DNA from: Akkermansia sp.
Lineage (GTDB): Bacteria > Verrucomicrobiota > Verrucomicrobiia > Verrucomicrobiales > Akkermansiaceae
Length of the DNA: 37,967 nt
Direction of reading: 5' to 3'
Assembly (NCBI GenBank): GCA_017435365.1
Contig: JAFSFD010000051.1
Location: forward strand, 1-37,967
The notes below the pieces were generated by a model that was not told the DNA's origin, searched no databases, and worked only from the letters and a program-made list of their open reading frames with translations. This document shows positions 6,835 to 15,201 of this stretch, in pieces; the first letter of the stretch is position 1, and every line of letters starts with the position of its first letter. The position numbers and the translations under genes were made by a program.

Positions 6835-9487
6835 TTCACCCACATTTTCGTTGAGCCTGGCCGGTGGGCGGCCGGGAGTGGTGCCGGCGGGGGCATTTCC
6901 CCGGCTGGAGCGGGCGTTTGCGCGCAGCGCGGGGGCAGGCATGCTGGATTTGCTGCGCCACGGGCTGCCGCTGGGGGCGGGCCCCTTCCCGGCCTGGTTG
7001 AGGGAGCGGGCGCAGGCGCTGCTCATGCAGCACCTGCGCCGCCTGCGGCGGGGGGATGATACCGCGCCGCAGCTCTCAGCGCAGCAGGCCGCCGCCTGGC
7101 TGGAGGGCATGCCGCCGGTCTATGGCGGCAGCGTCACCGCCGGGATGCTCTGCGAGTGGTTTGCTTCCCTGGGGCCGGCACTGGCCTGGCAGGCGGAGCG
7201 CGAGCTCACCACCCCCGAAAAGTGGCTGGAAGGGCTGGGCGAGGGCTGGCAGCAGCTGGGCACCCTGTGCTTCCACCTGGCAGAGAATGGCGGCGAGGGG
7301 GCAGAGACGCATCCCTTTGCCTTTCTGGCCACCTTCATTCACCGCGCCGGGCAGGATGGCAAGCCGCGCCACGCGCCGCTGGCGCTGGCCCGCCAGCTGT
7401 ATGCCGGCGATGCAGGCACCCTGGCCACCCTGCTGCGGCCGCTGCAGCAGGCTGCGGCTGAGCACCCCTTCCTGAACCAGCTCATCAACAGCGGGGAGGT
7501 ATACAAACCCTGCGCCTGGGGGCCGCGGCAGGCCTACGATTTTCTGGAAAGCCTGCCGGTGCTGGAGCAGGCCGGCATCGAAACCCGCATGGTGAACCTC
7601 TGGCAGAGCCGCCCGCCGCGCGTGGAGCTGGAGGTGCAGCTGCACCCCGGCAGCGAAAGCCAGAAACCCGACCGCGCCCCCGCGCTGAATATCTCCACCC
7701 TGCTGCGCTTCAGCCCCCGCGTGGTGCTGGGTAACTACGCCCTCACTGAGGCTGAGCTGGAGGAGCTGCTGGCCGGGGAGGACGGCCTCATCCGCTTCCG
7801 TGGCGAATGGGTACGGCTGGACAGGGAAAAGCTCGAAAAACTGCTCAACAGCTGGCGCCAGGCCACCCGCATGGCCGCCGGGGGCATCCCCCTGCTGGCC
7901 GGGCTTCGCTGGCTGCTGGGCAAGCACAGCAGCGCCCTGCCCAACCTGCCCCCGCCGGATGAAGACGGCATGCGCGCCATGGCAGCGCCGGCCCTGCAGG
8001 AAGCCCTGCAGCAGCTCTGCCTGAGCCCGCAGGAGCCGCAGCTGCCTGCCGCACTGGCCGCTACCCTGCGCCCCTACCAGAAGGATGGTGTGCGCTTCCT
8101 GCTGGGGGTGACCGAGGCAGGCTTCGGCGCCTGCCTGGCGGATGATATGGGTCTGGGAAAGACGCTGCAGGTCATTGCCTGGCTGGCGCATCTGCACGCC
8201 ACCGGTGCGCTGGCGGAGCGCGCTGCGCTCATCGTGGCGCCGGCCTCGCTGCTCACCAACTGGCAGGACGAGCTGCGCAAATTTGCCCCGCAGCTGGGCA
8301 CCCTGGTGCTGCACCCGGACATGCTGAGCCGCCAGGATGTGGACTACCTGCAGAAGAACCCCGGCTGGCTGCTACGGCGGGCGCATGTGGCGCTCACCAC
8401 CTACGGCATGGCCACGCGCCTGGCCGAGCTGCTGGCTGCCGAGCCCCTGCCCGCCCTGGTGCTGGATGAGGCACAGGCCATCAAGAACGCAGACTCGCAG
8501 CGCACCCGCGCCCTCCTGCAGCTCAGCTCACCGCGCCGCGTGGCGCTCACCGGCACCCCGGTAGAAAACTCGCTGGGCGAGCTGCGCAGCCTCTTCCACT
8601 TCCTCACCCCCGGGCTGCTGGGCACGGAAAAGGAATTCAACACCCTGGTGCAGAAAATGGGCACGGATTACACCCCGCTGCGCAAGCTGGTGCGCCCCTT
8701 CATGCTGCGCCGCCTGAAGACTGACCCAGGCCTGCTGCCAGAGCTGCCACCCAAGACCGAGCAGCCCGCCTACTGCCTGCTCACCCCGGAGCAGACCCGC
8801 CTCTACGCCCGCGAGGTAGAAAAGTTGCAAGCCATTGTACATGAGCCGGACCCGCAGACACGCCTCACCCTGCTGCTGCCCATCCTGAGCCACCTGAAAC
8901 AAATCTGCAACCACCCCGCCCAGTACCTGGGCGAAAGCTACTACGACCCCGCCCGGAGCGGCAAAATGAGCCGCCTGGGCCACCTCGCGCGGCAGATTGC
9001 CGCAGCGGGCGATGCCGCGCTCATCTTCACCCAGTACCGCAGCATGATGGAGCCGCTGCACGATTTCCTGGCCGGCATCTTCGGCGCCCCCGGCCTGGTG
9101 CTGCACGGCGGCACCCCCATTGCCGAGCGGCGGGAGCTGGTGCAGCAGTTCCAGCACCCCGGCGGGCCGCCCTTCTTCCTGCTCTCGCTCAAAGCCGCCG
9201 GCACCGGCCTCACCCTCACCCGGGCGCGGCACGTCATCCACTTCGACCGCTGGTGGAACCCCGCCGTGGAAAACCAGGCCAGCGACCGCGCCTACCGCAT
9301 CGGCCAGCAGAACCCGGTCATCATCCACCCCCTCATCTGCCGCGGCACCATCGAGGAAAACATCCACACCATGCTCACCCGCAAGCGTGATATGGCCGAT
9401 AAGCTCCTCGCCGGCGGACTCGAAAAACTCCTCCTCCACCTCTCCCCGCAGGAGCTCTGCGAACTCATCGGCACCGCGCAGAACTGA
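6827..9487 (+). CDS. SNF2-family DEAD/DEAH-like helicase
   Basis: This 886-residue SWI2/SNF2 ATPase probably remodels protein-DNA or nucleic-acid complexes using ATP. Walker A is DDMGLGKT (about residues 439-446), the Walker B variant is DEAQ (546-549), motif III is LTGTPVEN, and the C-terminal helicase half carries DRWWNPAVENQASDRAYRIGQ-type motifs V-VI (about 803-827). The N-terminal 400 residues are less conserved. The start used is a TTG overlapping the end of the AlbA_2 gene; the frame is open upstream and later GTG/ATG codons are possible. GC content is very high, in contrast to the gene it overlaps. Translational coupling is possible. No terminator follows before the repeat at 9501. 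Confidence 0.9.
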   Translation: MNNSPTFSLSLAGGRPGVVPAGAFPRLERAFARSAGAGMLDLLRHGLPLGAGPFPAWLRERAQALLMQHLRRLRRGDDTAPQLSAQQAAAWLEGMPPVYGGSVTAGMLCEWFASLGPALAWQAERELTTPEKWLEGLGEGWQQLGTLCFHLAENGGEGAETHPFAFLATFIHRAGQDGKPRHAPLALARQLYAGDAGTLATLLRPLQQAAAEHPFLNQLINSGEVYKPCAWGPRQAYDFLESLPVLEQAGIETRMVNLWQSRPPRVELEVQLHPGSESQKPDRAPALNISTLLRFSPRVVLGNYALTEAELEELLAGEDGLIRFRGEWVRLDREKLEKLLNSWRQATRMAAGGIPLLAGLRWLLGKHSSALPNLPPPDEDGMRAMAAPALQEALQQLCLSPQEPQLPAALAATLRPYQKDGVRFLLGVTEAGFGACLADDMGLGKTLQVIAWLAHLHATGALAERAALIVAPASLLTNWQDELRKFAPQLGTLVLHPDMLSRQDVDYLQKNPGWLLRRAHVALTTYGMATRLAELLAAEPLPALVLDEAQAIKNADSQRTRALLQLSSPRRVALTGTPVENSLGELRSLFHFLTPGLLGTEKEFNTLVQKMGTDYTPLRKLVRPFMLRRLKTDPGLLPELPPKTEQPAYCLLTPEQTRLYAREVEKLQAIVHEPDPQTRLTLLLPILSHLKQICNHPAQYLGESYYDPARSGKMSRLGHLARQIAAAGDAALIFTQYRSMMEPLHDFLAGIFGAPGLVLHGGTPIAERRELVQQFQHPGGPPFFLLSLKAAGTGLTLTRARHVIHFDRWWNPAVENQASDRAYRIGQQNPVIIHPLICRGTIEENIHTMLTRKRDMADKLLAGGLEKLLLHLSPQELCELIGTAQN

Positions 9488-9500
9488 GCGCTTTTGCCGG

Positions 9501-9714
9501 CACACGTGTCCCAATATTTGAGTACAGAGCTCGATAAATTGATGTTTGTCGTTGTCGGGGCACGGGACTTCAGTCCCGAAATAACGGTGTTTCCAATCGG
9601 GACTGAAGTCCCGTGCTCCGACAGAGTTCCCCCACAAATTCCAATTTATTGCGCAGTGGGGGGGCTTCTTCCGAAATGTTGCTGATATTTCTAAATCATC
9701 AGGGCGCGCGCGTG
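9501..9714 (+). repeat. Dispersed double-hairpin repeat, copy 1
   Basis: The core is 9536-9647, bounded by AAATTG and CAATTT. Inside it, GGGACTTCAGTCCC and GGGACTGAAGTCCC each form a hairpin, and together they form one long stem running from TGTCGGGGCACGGG to CCCGTGCTCCGACA. The left flank begins CACACGTGTCCC (9501) with TTTGAGTAC. The right flank (9648-9697) is the reverse complement of the A module of copies 3 and 4. A GCGCGCGCGTGC tail ends near 9714. It lies between the helicase stop and the CoA-transferase promoter. Confidence 0.9.
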
Positions 9715-9742
9715 CTTTGCCGGGCAAAGGCAAAAAATAGAC

Positions 9743-9772
9743 TGGACTCTAGCATCAGCTTTCTGCTAGAAT
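9743..9772 (+). promoter_or_regulatory. Promoter of CoA-transferase gene
   Basis: TGGACT at 9743-9748 and TAGAAT at 9767-9772 with an 18-bp spacer. The ATG at 9793 is 20 nt downstream and is preceded by GCAGGAAAT. That is a rare Shine-Dalgarno-like site in this window. Confidence 0.5.
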
Positions 9773-9792
9773 AGGGAGAGCAGGCAGGAAAT

Positions 9793-11280
9793 ATGCGATA
9801 CAAGGTTCTGACAGCGGAGGAAGCAGCCGCCATGATTCCGAATGGCGAATGTGTGGGATTCAGCGGATTTGCCAATGCCGGTGCGCCCAAGGTCATCCCC
9901 ATGGCCATGGCAGCACACGCGCGGGCCGAACACGAAGCCGGGAGGGAATGGCGCATCAGCCTCATGAGCGGCGCTACCACCAGCACCCTGGTGGCCGGTT
10001 GCCTGGCGGGGGAGAATGCCCTCATCCGCCACCTGCCCTACCAATCCAGCCCGGAGACCCGCAAGGCCGCCAACGAGGGCACCATGCACTACAACGACCT
10101 GCACGTATCCCTCATGGCGCAGCAGATGCGCTACGGGCACCTGGAGCGGCCCACCACAGCAGTCATCGAATGCTGCGAAGTGACGGACGATGGCGAGCTG
10201 ACGCTGACCACCAGCGAGGGCAACACCCCCACGTTCGGGCTGCTGGCCGACCGCATCATCCTGGAGCTGAACTCCTTTCATGACCCGCGCCAGCTGCGCT
10301 GCCTGCATGATATCTTTATCCCGAGCGACCCGCCCCACCGCACCTTCATTCCGCTGAATAACCTGGACGACCGCATTGGCCGTCCCACCATGCAAGTGGA
10401 TCCGGAAAAGATAGTGGGCGTGGTGCTCACCCACGAGCCGGACTACATCGCCCCGTTCAAAGACCTTTCCGACGTGACCCTCCAGATAGGCGAAAACATG
10501 CGCAAGTTTCTGGAGGCAGAGTACCAGGCCGGGCGCATACCGGCGGAAGGGCTGCCGCTGCAGAGTGGTGTGGGCAATGTGGCCAACGCGGTGCTGGCCA
10601 GCGTGGGGCGCTCCACCATCATTCCGCCGTTCAAGATGCACACCGAGGTGCTCCAGGATACCGTGGTGGAGCTCATGAAGCAGGGCCGCTGCCTGTTTGC
10701 CAGCAGCTGCTGCATCCACGTGTGCGATGAGACTCTGCAAGAAATATATCAGAACTTCGATTTCTACCGCAGCAAGATTCTGCTGCGCCCGGTGGAGGTT
10801 TCCAACAACCCGGCCATCGCGCGCCGCATCGGCCTCATCTGCATGAATACCGCACTGGAGGTGGATATCTTCGGCAACGTGAACTCCACACACATTGCCG
10901 GTACCCATATCATGAACGGCATCGGCGGCAGCGGGGACTTTGCCCGCAGCGCGGCCTACACCATCTTCTCCTGCCCCTCCGTGGCCAAAGGCGGAGCCAT
11001 TTCCGCCGTGGTGCCCATGGTCTCCCACACCGACCACACGGAGCACGATGTGCACGTCATCATCACCGAGCAGGGAGTGGCCGATCTGCGCGGGCTTTCG
11101 CCGCGCGAGCGCGCAGAGCGCATCATCGAGAACTGCGCGCACCCGGACTACCGCCCGCTGCTGCGCAAATACCTGACCCGCACCACCAAAGGGCACACCC
11201 CGCACGATTTACACAAGGCCTTCAGCTTCCACAACGCCTTCTCCGACACCGGCGACATGCGCAATGCCGAGCTGGATTAA
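9793..11280 (+). CDS. Acetyl-CoA hydrolase/transferase, probable succinyl-CoA:acetate CoA-transferase
   Basis: The 495-residue protein belongs to the class I CoA-transferase family that includes succinyl-CoA:acetate CoA-transferase and acetyl-CoA hydrolase (Cat1/AarC type). It would move CoA between succinate, acetate or propionate in fermentation, in the cytoplasm. The N-terminal half has GFSGFANAGAPK. The probable catalytic glutamate is Glu285 in HTEVLQD, and the glycine loop GGSGDFARSAAY lies near 376-387. Succinate and propionate production is typical of Akkermansia relatives, which fits. The last codons overlap the convergent ribbon-helix-helix gene by 4 nt. Exact substrate preference cannot be told from sequence alone. 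Confidence 0.9.
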   Translation: MRYKVLTAEEAAAMIPNGECVGFSGFANAGAPKVIPMAMAAHARAEHEAGREWRISLMSGATTSTLVAGCLAGENALIRHLPYQSSPETRKAANEGTMHYNDLHVSLMAQQMRYGHLERPTTAVIECCEVTDDGELTLTTSEGNTPTFGLLADRIILELNSFHDPRQLRCLHDIFIPSDPPHRTFIPLNNLDDRIGRPTMQVDPEKIVGVVLTHEPDYIAPFKDLSDVTLQIGENMRKFLEAEYQAGRIPAEGLPLQSGVGNVANAVLASVGRSTIIPPFKMHTEVLQDTVVELMKQGRCLFASSCCIHVCDETLQEIYQNFDFYRSKILLRPVEVSNNPAIARRIGLICMNTALEVDIFGNVNSTHIAGTHIMNGIGGSGDFARSAAYTIFSCPSVAKGGAISAVVPMVSHTDHTEHDVHVIITEQGVADLRGLSPRERAERIIENCAHPDYRPLLRKYLTRTTKGHTPHDLHKAFSFHNAFSDTGDMRNAELD

Positions 11281-11537
11281 TCCTTCTTCTTCGCGCAGGC
11301 CTTGCGTGGGCGCCCGCCCTTGCTCTCCGGCCGGGGGAACATCGTCTCGCGTGTGAGCAACTCATCCGCCATGGGCAGGGTCATGCCGCCACCCTGCTGC
11401 TCACGCAGCTGGCGGGAGAAAAGCCGCACAGCGGCCAGCAGCACGGAGTTCCGGGTGCGCTTGAAATGCCCCGCAGTCAGGTCCACCTTCTCCAGCAATT
11501 CGACAGGGCAACGAAAAGCAACTATTTTCGTACTCAT
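11277..11537 (-). CDS. Ribbon-helix-helix (CopG/Arc-like) DNA-binding protein
   Basis: The 86-residue protein has a ribbon-helix-helix pattern at residues 1-45: a beta strand (STKIVAFRCP), then helix 1 (VELLEKVDLTAGHF), the TRN turn and helix 2 (SVLLAAVRLFSRQL). The C-terminal tail is basic (GGRPRKACAKKK). Such proteins bind DNA as dimers and act as small repressors or antitoxins. No partner toxin is seen. It starts 12 nt after the ankyrin gene stop, so the two are probably co-transcribed and functionally linked. Its stop codon shares TTAA with the stop of the convergent CoA-transferase gene. Confidence 0.75.
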   Translation of the reverse strand: MSTKIVAFRCPVELLEKVDLTAGHFKRTRNSVLLAAVRLFSRQLREQQGGGMTLPMADELLTRETMFPRPESKGGRPRKACAKKKD

Positions 11538-11549
11538 GGTTCCGGCTCA

Positions 11550-12194
11550 TCAGTGATGGTGCCCGCAAGAACACTCCCCATGGTCATGGCCATGGTGCCC
11601 GCACTGGCATTCATGCTCACCACAAGAGCATTCGCCATCGTGCCCACCACCGCAGCAGCACTCAGCTTCCGGCTCATAATCAGCATCTTCAATCTCCGGC
11701 GGCAGCGGCTCATCATCGTCCGGGTGATAGGGGGGCTCCAGGCGGGTAGCCAGCGTGGGCGTGGCTGCCACCTCTGCCGCAAAACGGCCATGCAGATTGC
11801 GCGTGCGCAGATTGGCACCGGCCGCCAGCAACTGCTCCACAATGCTTTCATAGCCATAATAAGCGGCCAGATGAAGCGGCGGCTGGCCATAGGCATTTCT
11901 CGCGTTCACATCGGCACCGGCTGCCAGCAGCAGGGCGATGAGCCCGCCATCCGGCTCCACACCGAGCGAAGCCAGGTCGGGTGCCAGATCCACCTCATCC
12001 TGCAGGAGCAGAGTGGCTGCGCGGCGGAGTGTCTCCGGGTCTTCACCGGCCATGACAGCATCCAGAAACTCCTGCACCGGCTCATCAAAATCGTCCGGAT
12101 CCAGGTCAGCGGCCATCTCGCGCAGTTCCTCAGGCAGAACGCGGGGCTTCTCATCCTCCTCCAGAGTCACGCTGTTCCATTGCAAATCACTCAT
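11550..12194 (-). CDS. Ankyrin-repeat protein with Cys/His-rich tail
   Basis: The 214-residue protein has an acidic N-terminal half and about two ankyrin repeats near residues 110-170 (LLLAAGADVNARNAYGQPPL, then HLAAYYGYESIVEQLLAAGA). A final 37-residue tail holds 9 Cys and 9 His, with three ECxCG repeats followed by His clusters. The tail is a plausible metal-binding region; that is inference. The start at 12194 is supported by a -10 box 6 nt upstream and by the loss of sensible sequence beyond it, although the frame stays open far upstream over the neighbouring gene. It forms an operon with the ribbon-helix-helix gene and diverges from the transglutaminase-like gene. Confidence 0.85.
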   Translation of the reverse strand: MSDLQWNSVTLEEDEKPRVLPEELREMAADLDPDDFDEPVQEFLDAVMAGEDPETLRRAATLLLQDEVDLAPDLASLGVEPDGGLIALLLAAGADVNARNAYGQPPLHLAAYYGYESIVEQLLAAGANLRTRNLHGRFAAEVAATPTLATRLEPPYHPDDDEPLPPEIEDADYEPEAECCCGGGHDGECSCGEHECQCGHHGHDHGECSCGHHH

Positions 12195-12200
12195 GCGGGT

Positions 12201-12229
12201 ACTATACCGCAAAGCAGTCCTCATTTCCA
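12201..12229 (-). promoter_or_regulatory. Leaderless promoter of ankyrin gene
   Basis: On the minus strand TGGAAA (12229-12224) and TATAGT (12206-12201) have a 17-bp spacer. The -10 box ends 6 nt before the ATG at 12194, so transcription should begin at or next to the start codon. Confidence 0.6.
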
Positions 12230-12247
12230 GAATAATGTAGGGCATAG

Positions 12248-12259
12248 AGCGCATGCGCT
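12248..12259. promoter_or_regulatory. Perfect 12-bp palindrome between divergent genes
   Basis: AGCGCATGCGCT at 12248-12259 is a perfect palindrome. It lies midway in the 111-bp divergent region between the ankyrin and transglutaminase-like genes, just upstream of both promoters. It is a candidate operator, possibly for the co-encoded ribbon-helix-helix protein; this is inference. Confidence 0.35.
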
Positions 12260-12270
12260 GCATTTTGAGC

Positions 12271-12298
12271 TTTACATCAAGCGCCAATAGTGTAGCAT
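12271..12298 (+). promoter_or_regulatory. Leaderless promoter of transglutaminase-like gene
   Basis: TTTACA at 12271-12276 and TAGCAT at 12293-12298 with a 16-bp spacer. The -10 box ends 7 nt before the ATG at 12306 and overlaps an earlier in-frame ATG at 12297. This favours 12306 as the true start. Confidence 0.5.
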
Positions 12299-12305
12299 GA
12301 TACGC

Positions 12306-14564
12306 ATGGCAAAGCGACGTTTTCAGACTCCGGCAACAGCTCCTAAGAAATCCGGCAGCGGGTGGATAGCCGCCCTGCTGCTCATCGCCTTGGGCGGGGG
12401 TGGTTATTACGGTTATGACTATTACCAGAAAGCCGAAAACGAACGTAAAGCCGCAGAAGCCGCACGGCGCGCCAAAATAGCAGCTGATAAACGCCTGGCT
12501 GAAGAAATGGCACGGCTGGCTGCTGAAAAGGAGGAACAGGAACGCCTGGCGGCCGAAGCAGAGGAAGCCCGCCGCCGCGCTGCAGAGGAAGAAGCCGCCC
12601 GCCTGGCAGCCGAAGAAGCTGAGCGCCAGCGCAAGCTCCGGGAACAAAAGCCCGCCCCCACGCCAGGCAAGGCAGAGGAACCGGAGCCGGTGAAGGAGCC
12701 GGAGCCCACGCCGCAGAAATCCACCGCATACGAAAAGCCCATATCCCTGTATGGGGCCAGCGCCGCCGGTGCCAGTGCCAGAAAGCAATTCGACGAACTG
12801 GTAGACCACCTGCTGGAAGCGCACGATTTCGAGGATTTTGAGAAGGCCATGCTGCCGCTCATCAAGGAAAGCGTGGCAAACTACACCGGCAGCGGCAAAC
12901 TGAACTATGCCCAGTACAAGAACAATCGCAATCTGATTCAGGCGGTGGACCTCTGCCTGCTCTCCCGCATGGCCGGCTCTAAGGAGCTCAAAGAAGTGCT
13001 CACTACCGAGGGCGACGACAACGACAACAACGGCCTCGATTTCTTCCGCTGGGCGCTCCGCCACAAATCCCAGCCGCTGCACCAGTTCATGCAGCATTTC
13101 CTGACCCAGGAAGGCAGAGCCGAACACGCCGGCCACGCCATCCGCCAGTTCTACACCATCTGGGCCGCCATGGAGGAGAAAGACAGGCTCAAATACCTGA
13201 ATCTGGCCATCGCCGGTGCGCTGATCAACCCGGACACCGCCCAGTCGCCCGGCAGATATCGGGACCGCAATGTTCCCCGGCTTTCAGTGCCGGAAGTGTG
13301 CGAATACCTCCGGGAAATGGATAAGAAGCGCAAGCTGGTCACAGATATCAAGAAGTTAAGCGTCTCGCAGCTGCTGCATGTGGTGGATGTGCGCCTGCCC
13401 CAAAGCGAATTCGACTGGGCTGCCGAAAACGTGAACTACAACCAGTCGGACTGGGGTGCCGCGTACAACTCCATCAAATACGTCATGGAACGCGCCGCCA
13501 CCAACAAAGACCTGTACGAAAACTACTCCTTCGAGGAAATCAGGAAAGAAGGTGGTGTCTGCCGCGACCAGGGCTACTTCGCCTGCAACACGGGCAAGTG
13601 CCGCGGCGTGCCGGCTGTCTACATCGTGGGCGATGGCGACCGCGGCCCCCACGCCTGGATGGTGAACCTGGTGGACAATGTGCGCTGGGTGCAGACCAAC
13701 TCATACGGCTACAACAGCGGCCGCTTCACCAACCCCTGCTCCGGCCGCAGCCAGCATGAATCCACCCTGCTGAGCAAAGATGCCCAGACCACGGATGCCA
13801 AGCTGGCTCCTGCTGCAGATGCCATGATTCTGGCAGACTACATGGCCCGCATCGGCGCCACTACCGAAGCACGTAACACAGCCCGCTATGTCACCACGGC
13901 CTACCCCACCCTCACTGCCGCCTGGGCTCACTACGTGAAAGTGCTCGGGCAGGATGAAAAGAACCCGCCGCCCGACAAGGTCTGGCGCAAGATCACTACC
14001 GACCTCAACCAGCTGAGTAAAAAGAACTCTGAACTGCTTGACATCTCTGCAGAAGTAGAGGACAAATACCTGCTGAGCGGCAAGAACGCCGCCAGCAAAC
14101 AAATGGCCCTGCGCCGCTCCATGAGCCAGCTGAACCGCCGCGGCGGAGATGACCGCGCTGACCTCGTCATCAACGCAGTCAACCGCCAGGCCGAAGTATT
14201 TGCTGAAGCAAAGAACTACACCGGGCTGGCCAATCTATACCGCAAGCAGCTCAAGAAATACGTGGGCCGGGGCGATATCTTCGGCCAGCTGCTGGAGCAA
14301 TACATGGGGCATTTGGGAGATGAAGCCCCCACCCGCGCCTGGAACGTGCTGGCCAAAGATGCCGATAAACTCTTTGAAAAGCATGTGCGCAGCGGCGGCG
14401 GCGACCTCTTCAAGCTCAAGAAGGAAGTGCAGATTCAGCACCAGATTGCCAAAGCCTGGCGCAACGCCGGCAACGATCGAAAAGCTGATAAAATGCAGGA
14501 AGATGCTGATTCCCGCCTCGAAAAAGCCCAGAACCGCTACGTGACTGAAGACGACGAGGATTAA
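12306..14564 (+). CDS. Membrane-anchored coiled-coil protein with transglutaminase-like domain
   Basis: The 752-residue protein has a basic N-terminus and one membrane helix at about residues 18-37. A long Ala/Glu/Arg coiled coil (about 40-113) like that of TolA follows, then a Pro/Glu linker and a globular part. The segment GGVCRDQGYFACNTGKCRGV, then PHAW matches the transglutaminase-like cysteine protease fold, with Cys419 and His449 as likely catalytic residues. The C-terminal 250 residues look helical and TPR-like. It is likely anchored in the inner membrane facing the periplasm. The start is moved from the ATG at 12297 because the -10 box overlaps that codon. The substrate is unknown. 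A terminator follows. Confidence 0.8.
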   Translation: MAKRRFQTPATAPKKSGSGWIAALLLIALGGGGYYGYDYYQKAENERKAAEAARRAKIAADKRLAEEMARLAAEKEEQERLAAEAEEARRRAAEEEAARLAAEEAERQRKLREQKPAPTPGKAEEPEPVKEPEPTPQKSTAYEKPISLYGASAAGASARKQFDELVDHLLEAHDFEDFEKAMLPLIKESVANYTGSGKLNYAQYKNNRNLIQAVDLCLLSRMAGSKELKEVLTTEGDDNDNNGLDFFRWALRHKSQPLHQFMQHFLTQEGRAEHAGHAIRQFYTIWAAMEEKDRLKYLNLAIAGALINPDTAQSPGRYRDRNVPRLSVPEVCEYLREMDKKRKLVTDIKKLSVSQLLHVVDVRLPQSEFDWAAENVNYNQSDWGAAYNSIKYVMERAATNKDLYENYSFEEIRKEGGVCRDQGYFACNTGKCRGVPAVYIVGDGDRGPHAWMVNLVDNVRWVQTNSYGYNSGRFTNPCSGRSQHESTLLSKDAQTTDAKLAPAADAMILADYMARIGATTEARNTARYVTTAYPTLTAAWAHYVKVLGQDEKNPPPDKVWRKITTDLNQLSKKNSELLDISAEVEDKYLLSGKNAASKQMALRRSMSQLNRRGGDDRADLVINAVNRQAEVFAEAKNYTGLANLYRKQLKKYVGRGDIFGQLLEQYMGHLGDEAPTRAWNVLAKDADKLFEKHVRSGGGDLFKLKKEVQIQHQIAKAWRNAGNDRKADKMQEDADSRLEKAQNRYVTEDDED

Positions 14565-14577
14565 CAATCACCCACCC

Positions 14578-14620
14578 GACTGCCCGCCAAATCCCAACCC
14601 GGCGGGCAGTCTTGAGTTTT
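14578..14620 (+). terminator. Terminator after transglutaminase-like gene
   Basis: GACTGCCCGCC at 14578-14588 pairs perfectly with GGCGGGCAGTC at 14601-14611, followed by TTGAGTTTT. The T run is interrupted, so efficiency may be moderate. Confidence 0.75.
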
Positions 14621-14683
14621 CAGAGCTGCCCGGTTCGTACCTTTATCGGAACGACAAAGTCTGCTTTATCACTCAGGCACCCA

Positions 14684-14914
14684 TCAGGAGCGCCCTGCTT
14701 TCTTCGCCTTGCGCATAGCCTCGCGTTCGGCGGCATCGAGCTTGCCATTCTTGTTTACATCATATTGACGGAGGGCGCGCTGGTGGGCATCTTCCCGGGT
14801 CGGGCGGGCAGCGGGCATCTGCCCCGCGGCGCCCCAGTGCTGCGGTTTCTTCGTCTCCTGCCCCACCAGCGGCAGGGCCGCCACCAAAGCCAGAATGATG
14901 CACAGATTCTTCAT
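14684..14914 (-). CDS. Small secreted single EF-hand protein
   Basis: The 76-residue protein begins with a signal peptide (MKNLCIILALVAALPLVGQ) and carries one canonical EF-hand loop, DVNKNGKLDAAE, with Asp/Asn at positions 1, 3, 5 and 9 and Glu at 12. It ends in a basic tail (REAMRKAKKAGRS). It probably binds calcium in the periplasm or outside the cell. The ATG at 14914 is chosen because a signal peptide follows at once and a -10 box lies 8 nt upstream. The longer open frame upstream runs through repeat copy 2 and is spurious. It is convergent with the transglutaminase-like gene. Confidence 0.8.
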   Translation of the reverse strand: MKNLCIILALVAALPLVGQETKKPQHWGAAGQMPAARPTREDAHQRALRQYDVNKNGKLDAAEREAMRKAKKAGRS

Positions 14915-14922
14915 GCCCCCCC

Positions 14923-14951
14923 ATTCTAGCACCGTCCCAGCCCCCTTTCCA
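14923..14951 (-). promoter_or_regulatory. Leaderless promoter of EF-hand gene
   Basis: On the minus strand TGGAAA (14951-14946) and TAGAAT (14928-14923) with a 17-bp spacer. The -10 box ends 8 nt before the ATG at 14914. The -35 hexamer is the same as for the ankyrin gene. Confidence 0.6.
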
Positions 14952-14967
14952 GCATAAAGTTCCCGGA

Positions 14968-15162
14968 AAATAGAACCATCTGCAACATTTCGGATAAAGC
15001 CCCCCTCTGCCCGATAAATTGGAATTTGTGGGGGAACTCTGTCGGAGCACGGGACTTCAGTCCCGATTGGAAGCACCGTTATTTCGGGACTGAAGTCCCG
15101 TGCCCCGACAACGACAAATATCAATTTATCGAGATTAGTACTCAAACTTTGGGACACGTGTG
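14968..15162 (-). repeat. Dispersed double-hairpin repeat, copy 2
   Basis: This is the same element as copy 1 on the opposite strand. The core is 15016-15127, and the CACACGTGTCCC end with the GTACTCAAA flank is at 15128-15162. A shortened A module is at 14971-15014. It lies between the SPFH terminator and the EF-hand promoter. Conceptual translation gives peptides such as VVGARDFSPEITVLPIG, which recur at each copy and are not genes. Confidence 0.9.
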
Positions 15163-15201
15163 CGGCGTCCCCCCTTCTGCCCGATAGCCCCATGCCCGGT
15201 T

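Noticed and set aside
11277..12194. Toxin-antitoxin pair
   Set aside because: The ribbon-helix-helix protein could be an antitoxin, but the adjacent ankyrin protein does not resemble any toxin family.
12195..13136. N-terminal extension of the ankyrin gene over the transglutaminase-like gene
   Set aside because: The extension is antisense to a good gene and the promoter at 12201-12229 would lie inside it; the start at 12194 is better supported.
14915..15193. Upstream extension of the EF-hand gene and similar short frames at other repeat copies
   Set aside because: The shared peptide (VVGARDFSPEITVLPIGTEV) is only translation of the hairpin repeat; the signal peptide begins at 14914.
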